Shown here: positions 57,264 to 64,000 of the stretch, piece after piece | Layout: each line of letters opens with the position of its first letter | Position numbering within the stretch: the stretch's first letter is position 1 | NCBI RefSeq assembly: GCF_026340305.1 | Contig: NZ_JAPEPI010000001.1 | Span: 372,001 to 436,000, forward strand | Origin: Streptomyces sp. NBC_01381 | GTDB lineage: Bacteria; Actinomycetota; Actinomycetes; Streptomycetales; Streptomycetaceae | Direction: 5' to 3' | DNA: 64,000 nt | Made by a program: the position numbers and the translations under genes | The notes under the pieces: model-generated | What the model was told of the DNA's origin: nothing | Database searches by the model: none | Seen by the model: the letters and a program-made list of their open reading frames with translations, nothing else

Positions 57264-58141
57264 CGCTCCTCCGCCCCTCGTACGATCCGCAGCGCCCACC
57301 ACACGCCCGCGCCCTCCAGCGCCCCGCCCACCACCAGGCACCCGAGCCCCGCCCCCGTGTGCAGCAGCACCCGCAGTGGTGCCGCGCCGAGTGCGCTGCC
57401 CATGAGCAGCCCGAGCACCGGCAACCCGGCGAGCATCACCGCCGTGGACCGGGCTCCCGCCAACTGGGCTCGCAGATCGGCACGTTGGTCGCGCTCCGAC
57501 CGCAGCGCGCCCTCCAGCCGTTCGAGCCCCGCCGCGAGCCCGGCGCCTCGGTCCACCGCCACCCGCCAGCACGCCGCGAGCCCCAGCAGCCCCTGCGCCC
57601 CCGGCTCCCGCGCCGCCGCCTCGAGCGCCCCCGGCACGTCACCGCCGAACCGCGCCGCCGCGAGCACCGCGGCCCGCGCCTCCCCCAGCCCGGCGCCGCC
57701 CCCGGCATCGACATCCGGACCACCGACCGCGACCTTCAACGCCTCGCCCGGCTGCCGTCCCGCCCGCACCTCGCCCGCGAGCGTTCCGCACAGCGCGATC
57801 ACCTCGGCGGCCCGCCGCTCCCCCGCGATCCGCGCGTCCCGGGCCCGCCGCACCCGCCGTATCAGCGGCACTCCCCCGGCGCCCATGACCAGCGGCACCA
57901 CGGACTCCCCCAGGAGCGCGGCCACCGCCCCGCCCGCCAGGCACCACCACTCGTGCCGCACCCGCCCGCTCGCCGCGGCCACCGCCCGCCACCACGCCGA
58001 ACCGTCCGGCACCGCGGAACCGCAACCGAGCACCACCCTCGCCCGCCGCAGCGCCCGATCGCGCCCGGCCAACATCCAGGCCGCACCGCCCGCGCACAGC
58101 GCCGCCGCCCAGACCGGCACCGCCACTCCGACCGTGCTCAC
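57260..58141 (-). CDS. Tad secretion inner-membrane protein TadB-like (T2SS F family)
   Basis: A 293-residue protein. Helices near 8-25 and 65-85, T2SSF domain (about 110-260): AEVIALCGTLAGEVRAGRQPGEAL, VPGALEAAAREPGAQGLLGLAACWRVAVDRGAGLAAGLERLEGALR, then C-terminal helices. Forms the membrane platform with TadC. ATGA overlaps at both ends. Confidence 0.87.
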   Translation of the reverse strand: MSTVGVAVPVWAAALCAGGAAWMLAGRDRALRRARVVLGCGSAVPDGSAWWRAVAAASGRVRHEWWCLAGGAVAALLGESVVPLVMGAGGVPLIRRVRRARDARIAGERRAAEVIALCGTLAGEVRAGRQPGEALKVAVGGPDVDAGGGAGLGEARAAVLAAARFGGDVPGALEAAAREPGAQGLLGLAACWRVAVDRGAGLAAGLERLEGALRSERDQRADLRAQLAGARSTAVMLAGLPVLGLLMGSALGAAPLRVLLHTGAGLGCLVVGGALEGAGVWWALRIVRGAEER

Positions 58142-59298
58142 CTCGCACCCCCGAGGAGCCCGTCAAGCCGCTCCCAGCCGCGCTCCCGTACGAAGGAACG
58201 CTCGCCCCACCGCAGCGCCGGCACGGTCATCACGAAGCCCGACGGGTCCCGCTCCAGGACATGCACCTCGGCGATCCGCCGCCGCCCTGTCCGGTCCCGT
58301 ACGAGATGGAGGACCACGGACAGCGCGGCCGCCAACTGGCTGTGCAGCGCCGCCCGGTCGAGCCCCGCCGCCGTCCCCAGTGCCTCAAGCCGCGCGGGCA
58401 CATCCCCCGCCGCGTTGGCATGCACCGTGCCGCAACCGCCTTCATGGCCCGTGTTCAGCGCGGCCAGCAGATGGACCACTTCGGCGCCCCGCACCTCGCC
58501 CACGACGAGCCGGTCGGGCCGCATCCGCAGGGCCTGCCGCACCAAGTCGTCCAAGCCAACCTGTCCAGTGCCCTCCTGATTCGCGGGCCTGGCCTCCAGG
58601 CGCACCACATGCGGGTGGTCGGGGCGCAACTCCGCAGAGTCCTCAGCGAGCACGATCCGCTCCCCCGGCCCGACCAAGCCGAGCAGCGCGCTCAGCAGCG
58701 TCGTCTTGCCGGAGCCCGTCCCGCCACTGATCAGGTACGAGAGCCTCGCGTCGAGCAGCGCCCGCAGCACCCGGTCCCCGCCCGGCGGCACCGTGCCCGC
58801 CGCGACCAGTTCCGCGAGGGTGAAGGCCTTGGGACGTACGACGCGCAAGGAGAGACAGGTCGAGCCGACGGCGACCGGTGGCAGTACCGCGTGGAGGCGG
58901 GTGCCGTCCGGGAGCCGTGCGTCCACCCAGGGCCTCGCGTCGTCGAGTCGTCGCCCCGCCACGGCCGCGAGCCGCTGTGCGAGCCGCCGCACCGCCGCCG
59001 CGTCCTCGAAGGACACGGTGGTCAGCTCCAGGCCGCCGCCCCTGTCCACCCACACCCGGTCGGGAGCGGACACCAGCACATCGGTCACCGAGGCGTCCGC
59101 GAGCAAGGACTCCAGTGGCCCGGCGCCCACCAGCTCCGAGCGCAACTGTGCGGCCGCGCCGAGGACTTCAGCGTCGCCGAGCACCCTGCCCTGGGCCCGG
59201 AGCGCCTCGGCGACCCGGGCCGGGGTCGGCTCGGTGCCGCTCTCGGCGAGCCACTGGCGCACTCCGTCCAGCATCCTGGCCCCGACGACGGCGCTCAT
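58138..59298 (-). CDS. TadA family secretion ATPase
   Basis: A 386-residue hexameric ATPase that powers pilus assembly. Walker A SYLISGGTGSGKTTLLSALL (about 195), Asp box VLAEDSAELRPDHPHVVRLE, Walker B MRPDRLVVGEVRGAEVVHLL and His box NTGHEGGCGTVHANA. N-terminal domain (1-150) has VTDVLVSAPDRVWVDRGGG. The family is used for secretion, conjugation-like transfer and Flp pili. Joined by ATGA overlaps to its neighbours. Confidence 0.92.
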   Translation of the reverse strand: MSAVVGARMLDGVRQWLAESGTEPTPARVAEALRAQGRVLGDAEVLGAAAQLRSELVGAGPLESLLADASVTDVLVSAPDRVWVDRGGGLELTTVSFEDAAAVRRLAQRLAAVAGRRLDDARPWVDARLPDGTRLHAVLPPVAVGSTCLSLRVVRPKAFTLAELVAAGTVPPGGDRVLRALLDARLSYLISGGTGSGKTTLLSALLGLVGPGERIVLAEDSAELRPDHPHVVRLEARPANQEGTGQVGLDDLVRQALRMRPDRLVVGEVRGAEVVHLLAALNTGHEGGCGTVHANAAGDVPARLEALGTAAGLDRAALHSQLAAALSVVLHLVRDRTGRRRIAEVHVLERDPSGFVMTVPALRWGERSFVRERGWERLDGLLGGAR

Positions 59299-60437
59299 GA
59301 GCCGCCTCCGGTGGCGTCGACGGGGACCCGCTCCCAGAAGGCCGTACAGAAGCGCGCGAGCGGCCCCCGTGCGACGCCTCCTGGTGGCATGCCCCCGGCC
59401 TGCGCCGCCAACAGTCCGGCCTCTCTGGGAAGTTCACCCACCAGTGGCAGACCGATCAGCCTGGCGACCTCTTCCGCGTCGAAGCAGCCGAGGCCGCCGA
59501 AGCCGCCCGCACCCGCCGGACCACCGGCGCCACCGCCGACCACCACTCTCAGGTCCCGCAGCACCATCCCCACCGCCGACGCGACCCGTCGCGCCCCTGC
59601 CACCGCGCGCAGCTCCGCCGGGACCACCAGGAGCCCCAGGTCCACCTGGGCCAGTGCCTCGGCCACTCCTTCGTCCACCCGGCGCGGCAGGTCCACGACC
59701 ACCACCCCGCCCCGCCGGCGGGCCGCCGCGATCACCGCCCTCATGGCATCCGGCGGAATGACCACCGCATCGCCCCGGTCCCAGCTGAGGACGCGCAGCG
59801 AGTGCAGCTCGGGCAGCGACTCTTCGAGGGCGCCACCGCCGACGCGTCCCCTGGACTGGGCGAAGGCGGGCCAGCGCAGCCCGTCGGCCGATTCGCCGCC
59901 CAGGAGCACGTCGAGCCCGCCGCCGAGCGGGTCGGCGTCGACGAGCATCGTGCGCCGCCCCGCGCGGGCCGCCGTGACCGCCAGCGCACAGGCCAGTGTC
60001 GACGCGCCGGCGCCACCGCTCCCGCCGATCACCCCCACGGTGAGCGCGGGCCGCCCCACGCCCTCGGCCACGTCGGCGATGCGGTCCACCAGCCAGCGCT
60101 CGCCGTCGGGCAGGACGAGGACATGGTCGGCGCCGATCTCCACCGCGCGCTGCCAGACCCCGGAATCGTCCTGATCCCTGCCGACCAGCACGACCCCGCG
60201 CCTGCGCGCGGCCCCCCGCACCCGGTCCACCGCGTCGTCCCCGACCAGCACGAGCGGGGCGGCGTCCCAGCCGCCTCTGCGCTCCGGCACCCCGTGCTGC
60301 ACCTCGGGTCGCGCGCCCGCCGCGGCGCACAGCCGCAGCAGGTCGTCCAGCAGGTCCACATCTTCCGTGACGATCAGCGGTCCGCTCTGCCGTCCGTCGG
60401 ACTGCGGCGGCCTGTCGTCCGTAATCACTCCAGCCAC
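59295..60437 (-). CDS. CpaE/TadZ-like ATPase (septum site-determining protein Ssd family)
   Basis: About 380 residues. N-terminal receiver-like region (LIVTEDVDLLDDLLRLCAAA, VLVGRDQDDSGVWQ) and a MinD/ParA-type ATPase (about 140-350): deviant Walker A VGVIGGSGGAGASTLACALA, MLVDADPLGGGLDVLLGGE, VVVVDLPRRVDEGVAEAL. TadZ/CpaE positions the Tad machine; the mycobacterial relative Ssd affects septum formation. The active Walker A lacks the standard GK[ST]. First gene of the Tad operon; GTG 60437 follows GGGGGCAGGAG. Confidence 0.87.
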   Translation of the reverse strand: MAGVITDDRPPQSDGRQSGPLIVTEDVDLLDDLLRLCAAAGARPEVQHGVPERRGGWDAAPLVLVGDDAVDRVRGAARRRGVVLVGRDQDDSGVWQRAVEIGADHVLVLPDGERWLVDRIADVAEGVGRPALTVGVIGGSGGAGASTLACALAVTAARAGRRTMLVDADPLGGGLDVLLGGESADGLRWPAFAQSRGRVGGGALEESLPELHSLRVLSWDRGDAVVIPPDAMRAVIAAARRRGGVVVVDLPRRVDEGVAEALAQVDLGLLVVPAELRAVAGARRVASAVGMVLRDLRVVVGGGAGGPAGAGGFGGLGCFDAEEVARLIGLPLVGELPREAGLLAAQAGGMPPGGVARGPLARFCTAFWERVPVDATGGGS

Positions 60438-60701
60438 GATCTCCTGCCCCCTCTCACTCCAAGCCCCGTGAATGCCGCGTTCCACATCGGCGAAGAACCG
60501 GCCAAAGCAATCCGGCCATGAACTTCGCGTGCAGAACGAGCGGAATCAGCGTGCAGCGATCCCGGAAATCGTGTGGATCTTGGTCAATTACTGTGGACAA
60601 GACGTGGGCTGTGAATATCCCCTTCACCCATACCGGTGACATCCCGAAGACTTCCACAGAGCAGCCTGACGGCTACGCACAGTGACGGATCTTGGGCAAG
60701 C

Positions 60702-60870
60702 GAAAGGGCCGCCGAATCGGCGGCCCAGACGCGTCACGTGATCGGATCGGAGTCGTACGAAGCCCGTAAAACCCATCCGGACATGCGACGACCCCCGCCG
60801 GGGGGGAGAGCGGGGGTCGTCCCCACGGTCCGACTCGGGGGGGGAGGAGCCAGACCGGGTTAGCACGGTC
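60702..60870 (-). ncRNA. 6C small RNA
   Basis: On the minus strand, two stem-loops with C-runs in the loops, the signature of 6C RNA: stem 1 CGGTC/GACCG (60826-60830, 60853-60857) with a CCCCCCCC loop, stem 2 ACGACCCCCGC/GCGGGGGTCGT (60788-60798, 60810-60820) with a CCCCCCC loop. A terminator hairpin follows at 60706-60726. In S. coelicolor the same RNA (scr3559, from memory) lies next to this Tad block. Exact ends are approximate. Explains the only strong structure in the 520-bp gap 60438-60957. Confidence 0.88.
60706..60726 (-). terminator. Terminator of the 6C RNA
   Basis: GGGCCGCCGA (60706-60715) and TCGGCGGCCC (60717-60726) form a tight stem; on the minus strand it ends in TTTCG. Confidence 0.75.
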
Positions 60871-60957
60871 GCGAACGATCCGTGACTTCCATGGTGTACC
60901 CGAGAGCCTTCTCAGGCAAACCCACGCGCCTCACCTTACGCCGAATGGTGGGCGCCT

Positions 60958-61797
60958 ATGCTCGGGCTCGTGGAAAACCACTCCTTGCCTCGCACAGCCG
61001 CCTTCTTTGACCTGGACAAGACGGTCATTGCGAAGTCGAGCACTCTCACCTTCAGCAAGTCGTTCTACCAAGGCGGCCTGATCAACCGCAGGGCGGTACT
61101 CCGGACCGCCTATGCGCAGTTCGTCTTCCTCGCCGGCGGCGCCGATCACGACCAGATGGAGCGGATGCGCGAGTACCTGTCCGCGCTCTGCCGCGGATGG
61201 AACGTGCAGCAGGTCAAGGAGATCGTCGCCGAGACACTGCACGACCTGATCGACCCGATCATCTACGACGAGGCCGCGTCCCTCATCGAGGAGCACCACA
61301 CCGCGGGCCGCGACGTCGTCATCGTCTCCACATCGGGCGCCGAGGTCGTCGAGCCGATCGGGGAACTCCTGGGCGCGGACCGGGTGGTCGCCACCCGAAT
61401 GGTCGTGGGCGACGACGGATGCTTCACGGGCGAGGTGGAGTACTACGCCTACGGCCCCACCAAGGCGGCCGCCATCAAGGAGCTCGCGGTCTCCGAGGGG
61501 TACGACCTCGACCGCTGCCACGCCTACAGCGACTCGGTGACCGACATCCCGATGCTGGAGTCCGTCGGGCATCCGCACGCGGTCAATCCCGATCGTGCGC
61601 TGCGCCGCGAGGCCGTCTCGCGCGGGTGGCCGATTCTCGACTTCCACCGTCCGGTGCGGCTCAAGGAGCGGCGGCAGAAGCCGTCCCGTCCGGCGCTCGT
61701 GGCGGTGGCCGCGGTGGGCGCGGCGGCTGCCACCGCGGGTCTCGTCTGGTTCGCCAGCAGGCGCCGGACACCCCGCGCCCGATTCACCCTTATTTGA
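60958..61797 (+). CDS. HAD-IB family hydrolase with C-terminal membrane helix
   Basis: A 279-residue phosphatase. HAD motif I FFDLDKTVIAKSSTL, motif II VIVSTSGAEVVEPIGE, motif III PTKAAAIKEL, motif IV CHAYSDSVTDIPMLESVG. It is SerB/CicA-like, subclass IB, with a helical cap (about 35-110) and one C-terminal membrane helix (about 245-262). Substrate unknown. Both ATG 60958 and GTG 60970 are in frame; TATGCT (60957-60962) is 7 nt before GTG 60970, which favours a leaderless GTG start. Confidence 0.9.
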   Translation: MLGLVENHSLPRTAAFFDLDKTVIAKSSTLTFSKSFYQGGLINRRAVLRTAYAQFVFLAGGADHDQMERMREYLSALCRGWNVQQVKEIVAETLHDLIDPIIYDEAASLIEEHHTAGRDVVIVSTSGAEVVEPIGELLGADRVVATRMVVGDDGCFTGEVEYYAYGPTKAAAIKELAVSEGYDLDRCHAYSDSVTDIPMLESVGHPHAVNPDRALRREAVSRGWPILDFHRPVRLKERRQKPSRPALVAVAAVGAAAATAGLVWFASRRRTPRARFTLI

Positions 61798-61932
61798 ACC
61801 TAAAAGTAAAGAAGTAGGGCCAGGACTTCCGCTTACCCCAGGACAGGAGTACAAAGGAGTCAACGGCCCGCGAGACCAAGGACATCCGAGAGGATTACCT
61901 TTAAACGCAACCACGGCCCCACGGACCGAAGC

Positions 61933-62049
61933 ATGAACATCGAGCACCCACGCGACGTCGACCCGTCGATTACGGGCCAGCCGCACCAGGTGACGGGCAA
62001 TGTTCCCGACCTGATGGGCAACCTTCGAGGACGCTTGGTAACACGGTGA
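61933..62049 (+). CDS. Possible small ORF, low confidence
   Basis: A 38-codon frame, MNIEHPRDVDPSITGQPHQV then TGNVPDLMGNLRGRLVTR. No ribosome binding site is visible. It is the only plausible frame in the 61798-62104 gap. Composition is less biased than its neighbours. Confidence 0.25.
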   Translation: MNIEHPRDVDPSITGQPHQVTGNVPDLMGNLRGRLVTR

Positions 62050-62057
62050 ACATGCCA

Positions 62058-62085
62058 GCGGCGGTACGAGAACTCGTACCGCCGC
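62058..62085. terminator. Bidirectional terminator between convergent genes
   Basis: Perfect 13-bp arms (GCGGCGGTACGAG, 62058-62070; complement 62073-62085). It lies between the HAD gene and the Fic-like gene, which converge here. Confidence 0.8.
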
Positions 62086-62104
62086 AACCCTGTTCGGGGT
62101 CCTT

Positions 62105-62920
62105 TTACGCCGCACCGCGCTGCAGCGCCTCGCAGACCGCCGTCGACTCCCTGACTCCCAGCACGACCGCACGCCCACAGTGGGCGATCCAGGCGGCCAT
62201 CCCCTCCGGGGTACCGGACGCATAGCCGTCGAGCGCCGCCACGTACGCCGCCCGGCCCTGTTCCGCGTGCCCCGCCTCGGCCGGGCAGATGGACTTCGGG
62301 TCCAGGCCGCTGCCCACCAGGACGATGCGCTCGGCCGCGCGCGCGACCAGGCCGTTGTGCGAGCCGAAGGGCCGCAGGCTGAGCAGCTCCCCGTGCACCA
62401 CGGCCGCCGTCACGAGGGCTGGTGCGGAACTTCCCGCGATGATCAGCTGCGAGAGCCCTTCCAGGCGCCCCGCCACTTCCTCGGCGTCCGGCACGTTCAG
62501 TTCGACCAGGGGCTCGTCGACCGGCTCGCCCGCGAGGCGCGGCCGCCCCGCCGACTCATCGGCCTCCGCCGCCGCGACCAGGTGCAGCCGGGCCAGGACC
62601 CGCAGCGGCGACTGCCGCCAGATGGACAGGAGTTGGCCCGCCTCCGCGGTCAGCCGCAGGGCCGCGCCGACCGTGCGCGCCTCGTCGTCGCCGCTGAAGT
62701 CGCTGCGCCGGCGGACCTCTTCGAGCGCCCACTCGGCGCCGGAGAGCGCCGCGGAGCCGCGCGCGCCGCGCAGGGCCGCCTCGGACGTGACCTCGTTGCT
62801 GCGGCGCCGCATGATCCGGTGGCCGTAGACCCGGTCCACGGCCTTGCGCACGGAGTCCACGGAGTCGCTCACTCCCGGCAGCGCGCCCAGAGCGGCGAGC
62901 GGATCAGCTGTCGTACTCAT
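62105..62920 (-). CDS. Degenerate Fic/DOC-like protein
   Basis: A 271-residue protein. The C-terminal half has a Fic-like arrangement: VTAAVVHGELLSLRPFGSHNGLVARAAERI. In active Fic enzymes this reads HPFxxGNGRxxR; here the catalytic His is Arg and the GNGR turn is HNGL, so nucleotidyl transfer is unlikely. The N-terminal ~130 residues are helical. TAGGGT lies 7 nt before ATG 62920 (leaderless). Gene databases often call relatives 'oxidoreductase', which the sequence does not support. Confidence 0.75.
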   Translation of the reverse strand: MSTTADPLAALGALPGVSDSVDSVRKAVDRVYGHRIMRRRSNEVTSEAALRGARGSAALSGAEWALEEVRRRSDFSGDDEARTVGAALRLTAEAGQLLSIWRQSPLRVLARLHLVAAAEADESAGRPRLAGEPVDEPLVELNVPDAEEVAGRLEGLSQLIIAGSSAPALVTAAVVHGELLSLRPFGSHNGLVARAAERIVLVGSGLDPKSICPAEAGHAEQGRAAYVAALDGYASGTPEGMAAWIAHCGRAVVLGVRESTAVCEALQRGAA

Positions 62921-63021
62921 GAGTACGACCCTACGCACACCCGGCGCCCGCCCCACGAAGGAGTGGTCTTCTTCACGCCGAATGGATACGTCAGGTGATC
63001 ATCAGGCTACCCTTGGTGAAC

Positions 63022-64000
63022 ATGAAGATCGCTTTCGTAGGGAAGGGCGGCAGCGGCAAGACCACGCTGTCCTCGCTCTTCGTCCGCCACCTCGCCGCCA
63101 CCGGAGCACCGGTCCTCGCGGTGGACGCCGACATCAACCAGCACCTGGGCCCCGCGCTCGGCCTCGACGACACCGTCGCCGCCGAACTGCCCGCCATGGG
63201 GGCGCGCCTTCCGCTCATCAAGGACTATCTGCGCGGCTCCAACCCTCGGATCGCCTCCGCCGAGACAATGATCAAGACCACGCCTCCCGGCGAGGGCTCG
63301 CGGCTGCTTCGGGTGCGCGAGGACAACCCGGTGTACGACGCGTGCGCGCGGACGGTGGAACTCGACGACGCCGCCGTGCGTTTGATGGTCACAGGGCCGT
63401 TCACCGAAGCCGACCTCGGTGTCGCCTGCTACCACTCCAAGACGGGGGCGGTGGAGCTGTGTCTGAACCACCTGGTCGACGGGCGCGACGAGTACGCGGT
63501 CGTCGACATGACCGCCGGTTCGGACTCCTTCGCCTCCGGCATGTTCACCCGCTTCGACATGACGTTCCTGGTGGCCGAGCCGACCCGGAAGGGCGTCTCG
63601 GTCTATCGCCAGTACAAGGAATACGCACGGGACTTCGGGGTCGCACTCCGGGTCGTCGGCAACAAGGTGCAGAGCCAGGACGACATCGACTTCCTGCGTG
63701 AGCAGGTGGGCGACGACCTCCTGGTGACGGTCGGGCACTCGGACTGGGTCCGTGCCATGGAGAAGGGCAGGCCGCCCCGGTTCGAGCGCCTGGAGGCGAC
63801 CAACCGCCTTGCCCTGCAAGCACTTCAGTCCGCCGCCGACGCCTCGTACGAGCGCCGGGACTGGGAGCGCTACACGCGCCAGATGGTGCACTTCCACCTG
63901 AAGAACGCACAGAGCTGGGGCAACGAACGAACGGGCGCCGACCTGGCGGGCCAGGTCGACCCCGACTTCGTGCTGCGCGAGCGGCTGGCCGCTACGGCCT
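63022..64000 (+). CDS. ParA/CooC-like ATPase; C-terminus outside window
   Basis: P-loop ATPase open to the right edge (326 residues seen). Starts MKIAFVGKGGSGKTTLSSLF, a deviant Walker A of the MinD/CooC type, then VDADINQHLGPALGL, the insert RLPLIKDYLRGSNPRIASAE, and the late DMTAGSDSFASGMFTRFDMTFLVAEPT and RVVGNKVQ. CooC-like proteins insert metals; ParA-like ones segregate or position cargo. The actual role is unknown. TACCCT lies 8 nt before ATG 63022; GTG 63016 is an alternative. Confidence 0.85.
   Translation, partial: MKIAFVGKGGSGKTTLSSLFVRHLAATGAPVLAVDADINQHLGPALGLDDTVAAELPAMGARLPLIKDYLRGSNPRIASAETMIKTTPPGEGSRLLRVREDNPVYDACARTVELDDAAVRLMVTGPFTEADLGVACYHSKTGAVELCLNHLVDGRDEYAVVDMTAGSDSFASGMFTRFDMTFLVAEPTRKGVSVYRQYKEYARDFGVALRVVGNKVQSQDDIDFLREQVGDDLLVTVGHSDWVRAMEKGRPPRFERLEATNRLALQALQSAADASYERRDWERYTRQMVHFHLKNAQSWGNERTGADLAGQVDPDFVLRERLAATA

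Noticed and set aside
60788..60820. Plain terminator hairpin
   Set aside because: Neither flanking gene ends there; the C-loops and the second stem fit 6C RNA better.

Overview
The window is a piece of an actinobacterial chromosome, almost certainly Streptomyces. Base composition is very GC-rich, GTG and TTG starts are common, and tRNA-Thr lacks an encoded CCA. The right half carries a block I know from memory of Streptomyces coelicolor: TAP-type exported peptidase, holB, a fused tmk, topA, the proton pyrophosphatase hppA, the bldG operon, an MrfA-type helicase, a Tad/Flp pilus operon and the 6C small RNA. No phage, plasmid, IS or CRISPR was seen. The left edge cuts an ABC ATPase gene and the right edge cuts a ParA/CooC-like ATPase gene.

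Left part (1-12.0 kb): a drug-type ABC ATPase, a PadR repressor and a VOC protein share matching palindromic operators. A DinB-fold protein and an aldehyde dehydrogenase follow. Next is a WhiJ-like cluster (XRE/DUF5753 regulator, ATPase-fold anti-sigma-like protein, DUF397 protein) with twin 27-bp promoter elements. A divergent low-zinc ribosomal cluster (S18, CobW-like, type B L31, L33 / L28, S14) surrounds a Zur-type operator. A lipoprotein and a FUSC membrane protein end the part.

Middle (12-36.5 kb): two dispersed repeats flank a DUF2786 protein and a LolD/FtsX-type ABC exporter. Then come a nitrilase-family hydrolase, an exonuclease/polymerase-A protein, an AfsR-type regulator, a MocR regulator with a coupled hypothetical gene, an alpha/beta hydrolase, lipoproteins, a DUF1326/DUF2182 pair, a TetR regulator with its operator, a BrkB-family membrane protein with two tiny coupled genes, a lipid-kinase-like protein and a CPA1 antiporter.

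Right part (36.5-64 kb): tRNA-Thr; the exported peptidase; a replication and topology block (holB, tmk, topA); an rRNA/protein-type methyltransferase; a lipoprotein; hppA; bldG with its co-transcribed anti-sigma partner; the helicase; and the Tad operon (CpaE/Ssd, TadA, TadB, TadC, a DUF4244 pilin, two TadE-like proteins) joined by ATGA/GTGA overlaps. The 6C RNA lies upstream of that operon. A HAD phosphatase, a degenerate Fic-like protein and a ParA-like ATPase close the window.

Many genes here appear to be transcribed without a leader: a TANNNT -10 box sits 6-8 nt before the start codon. Start choices use this where no ribosome binding site is visible.
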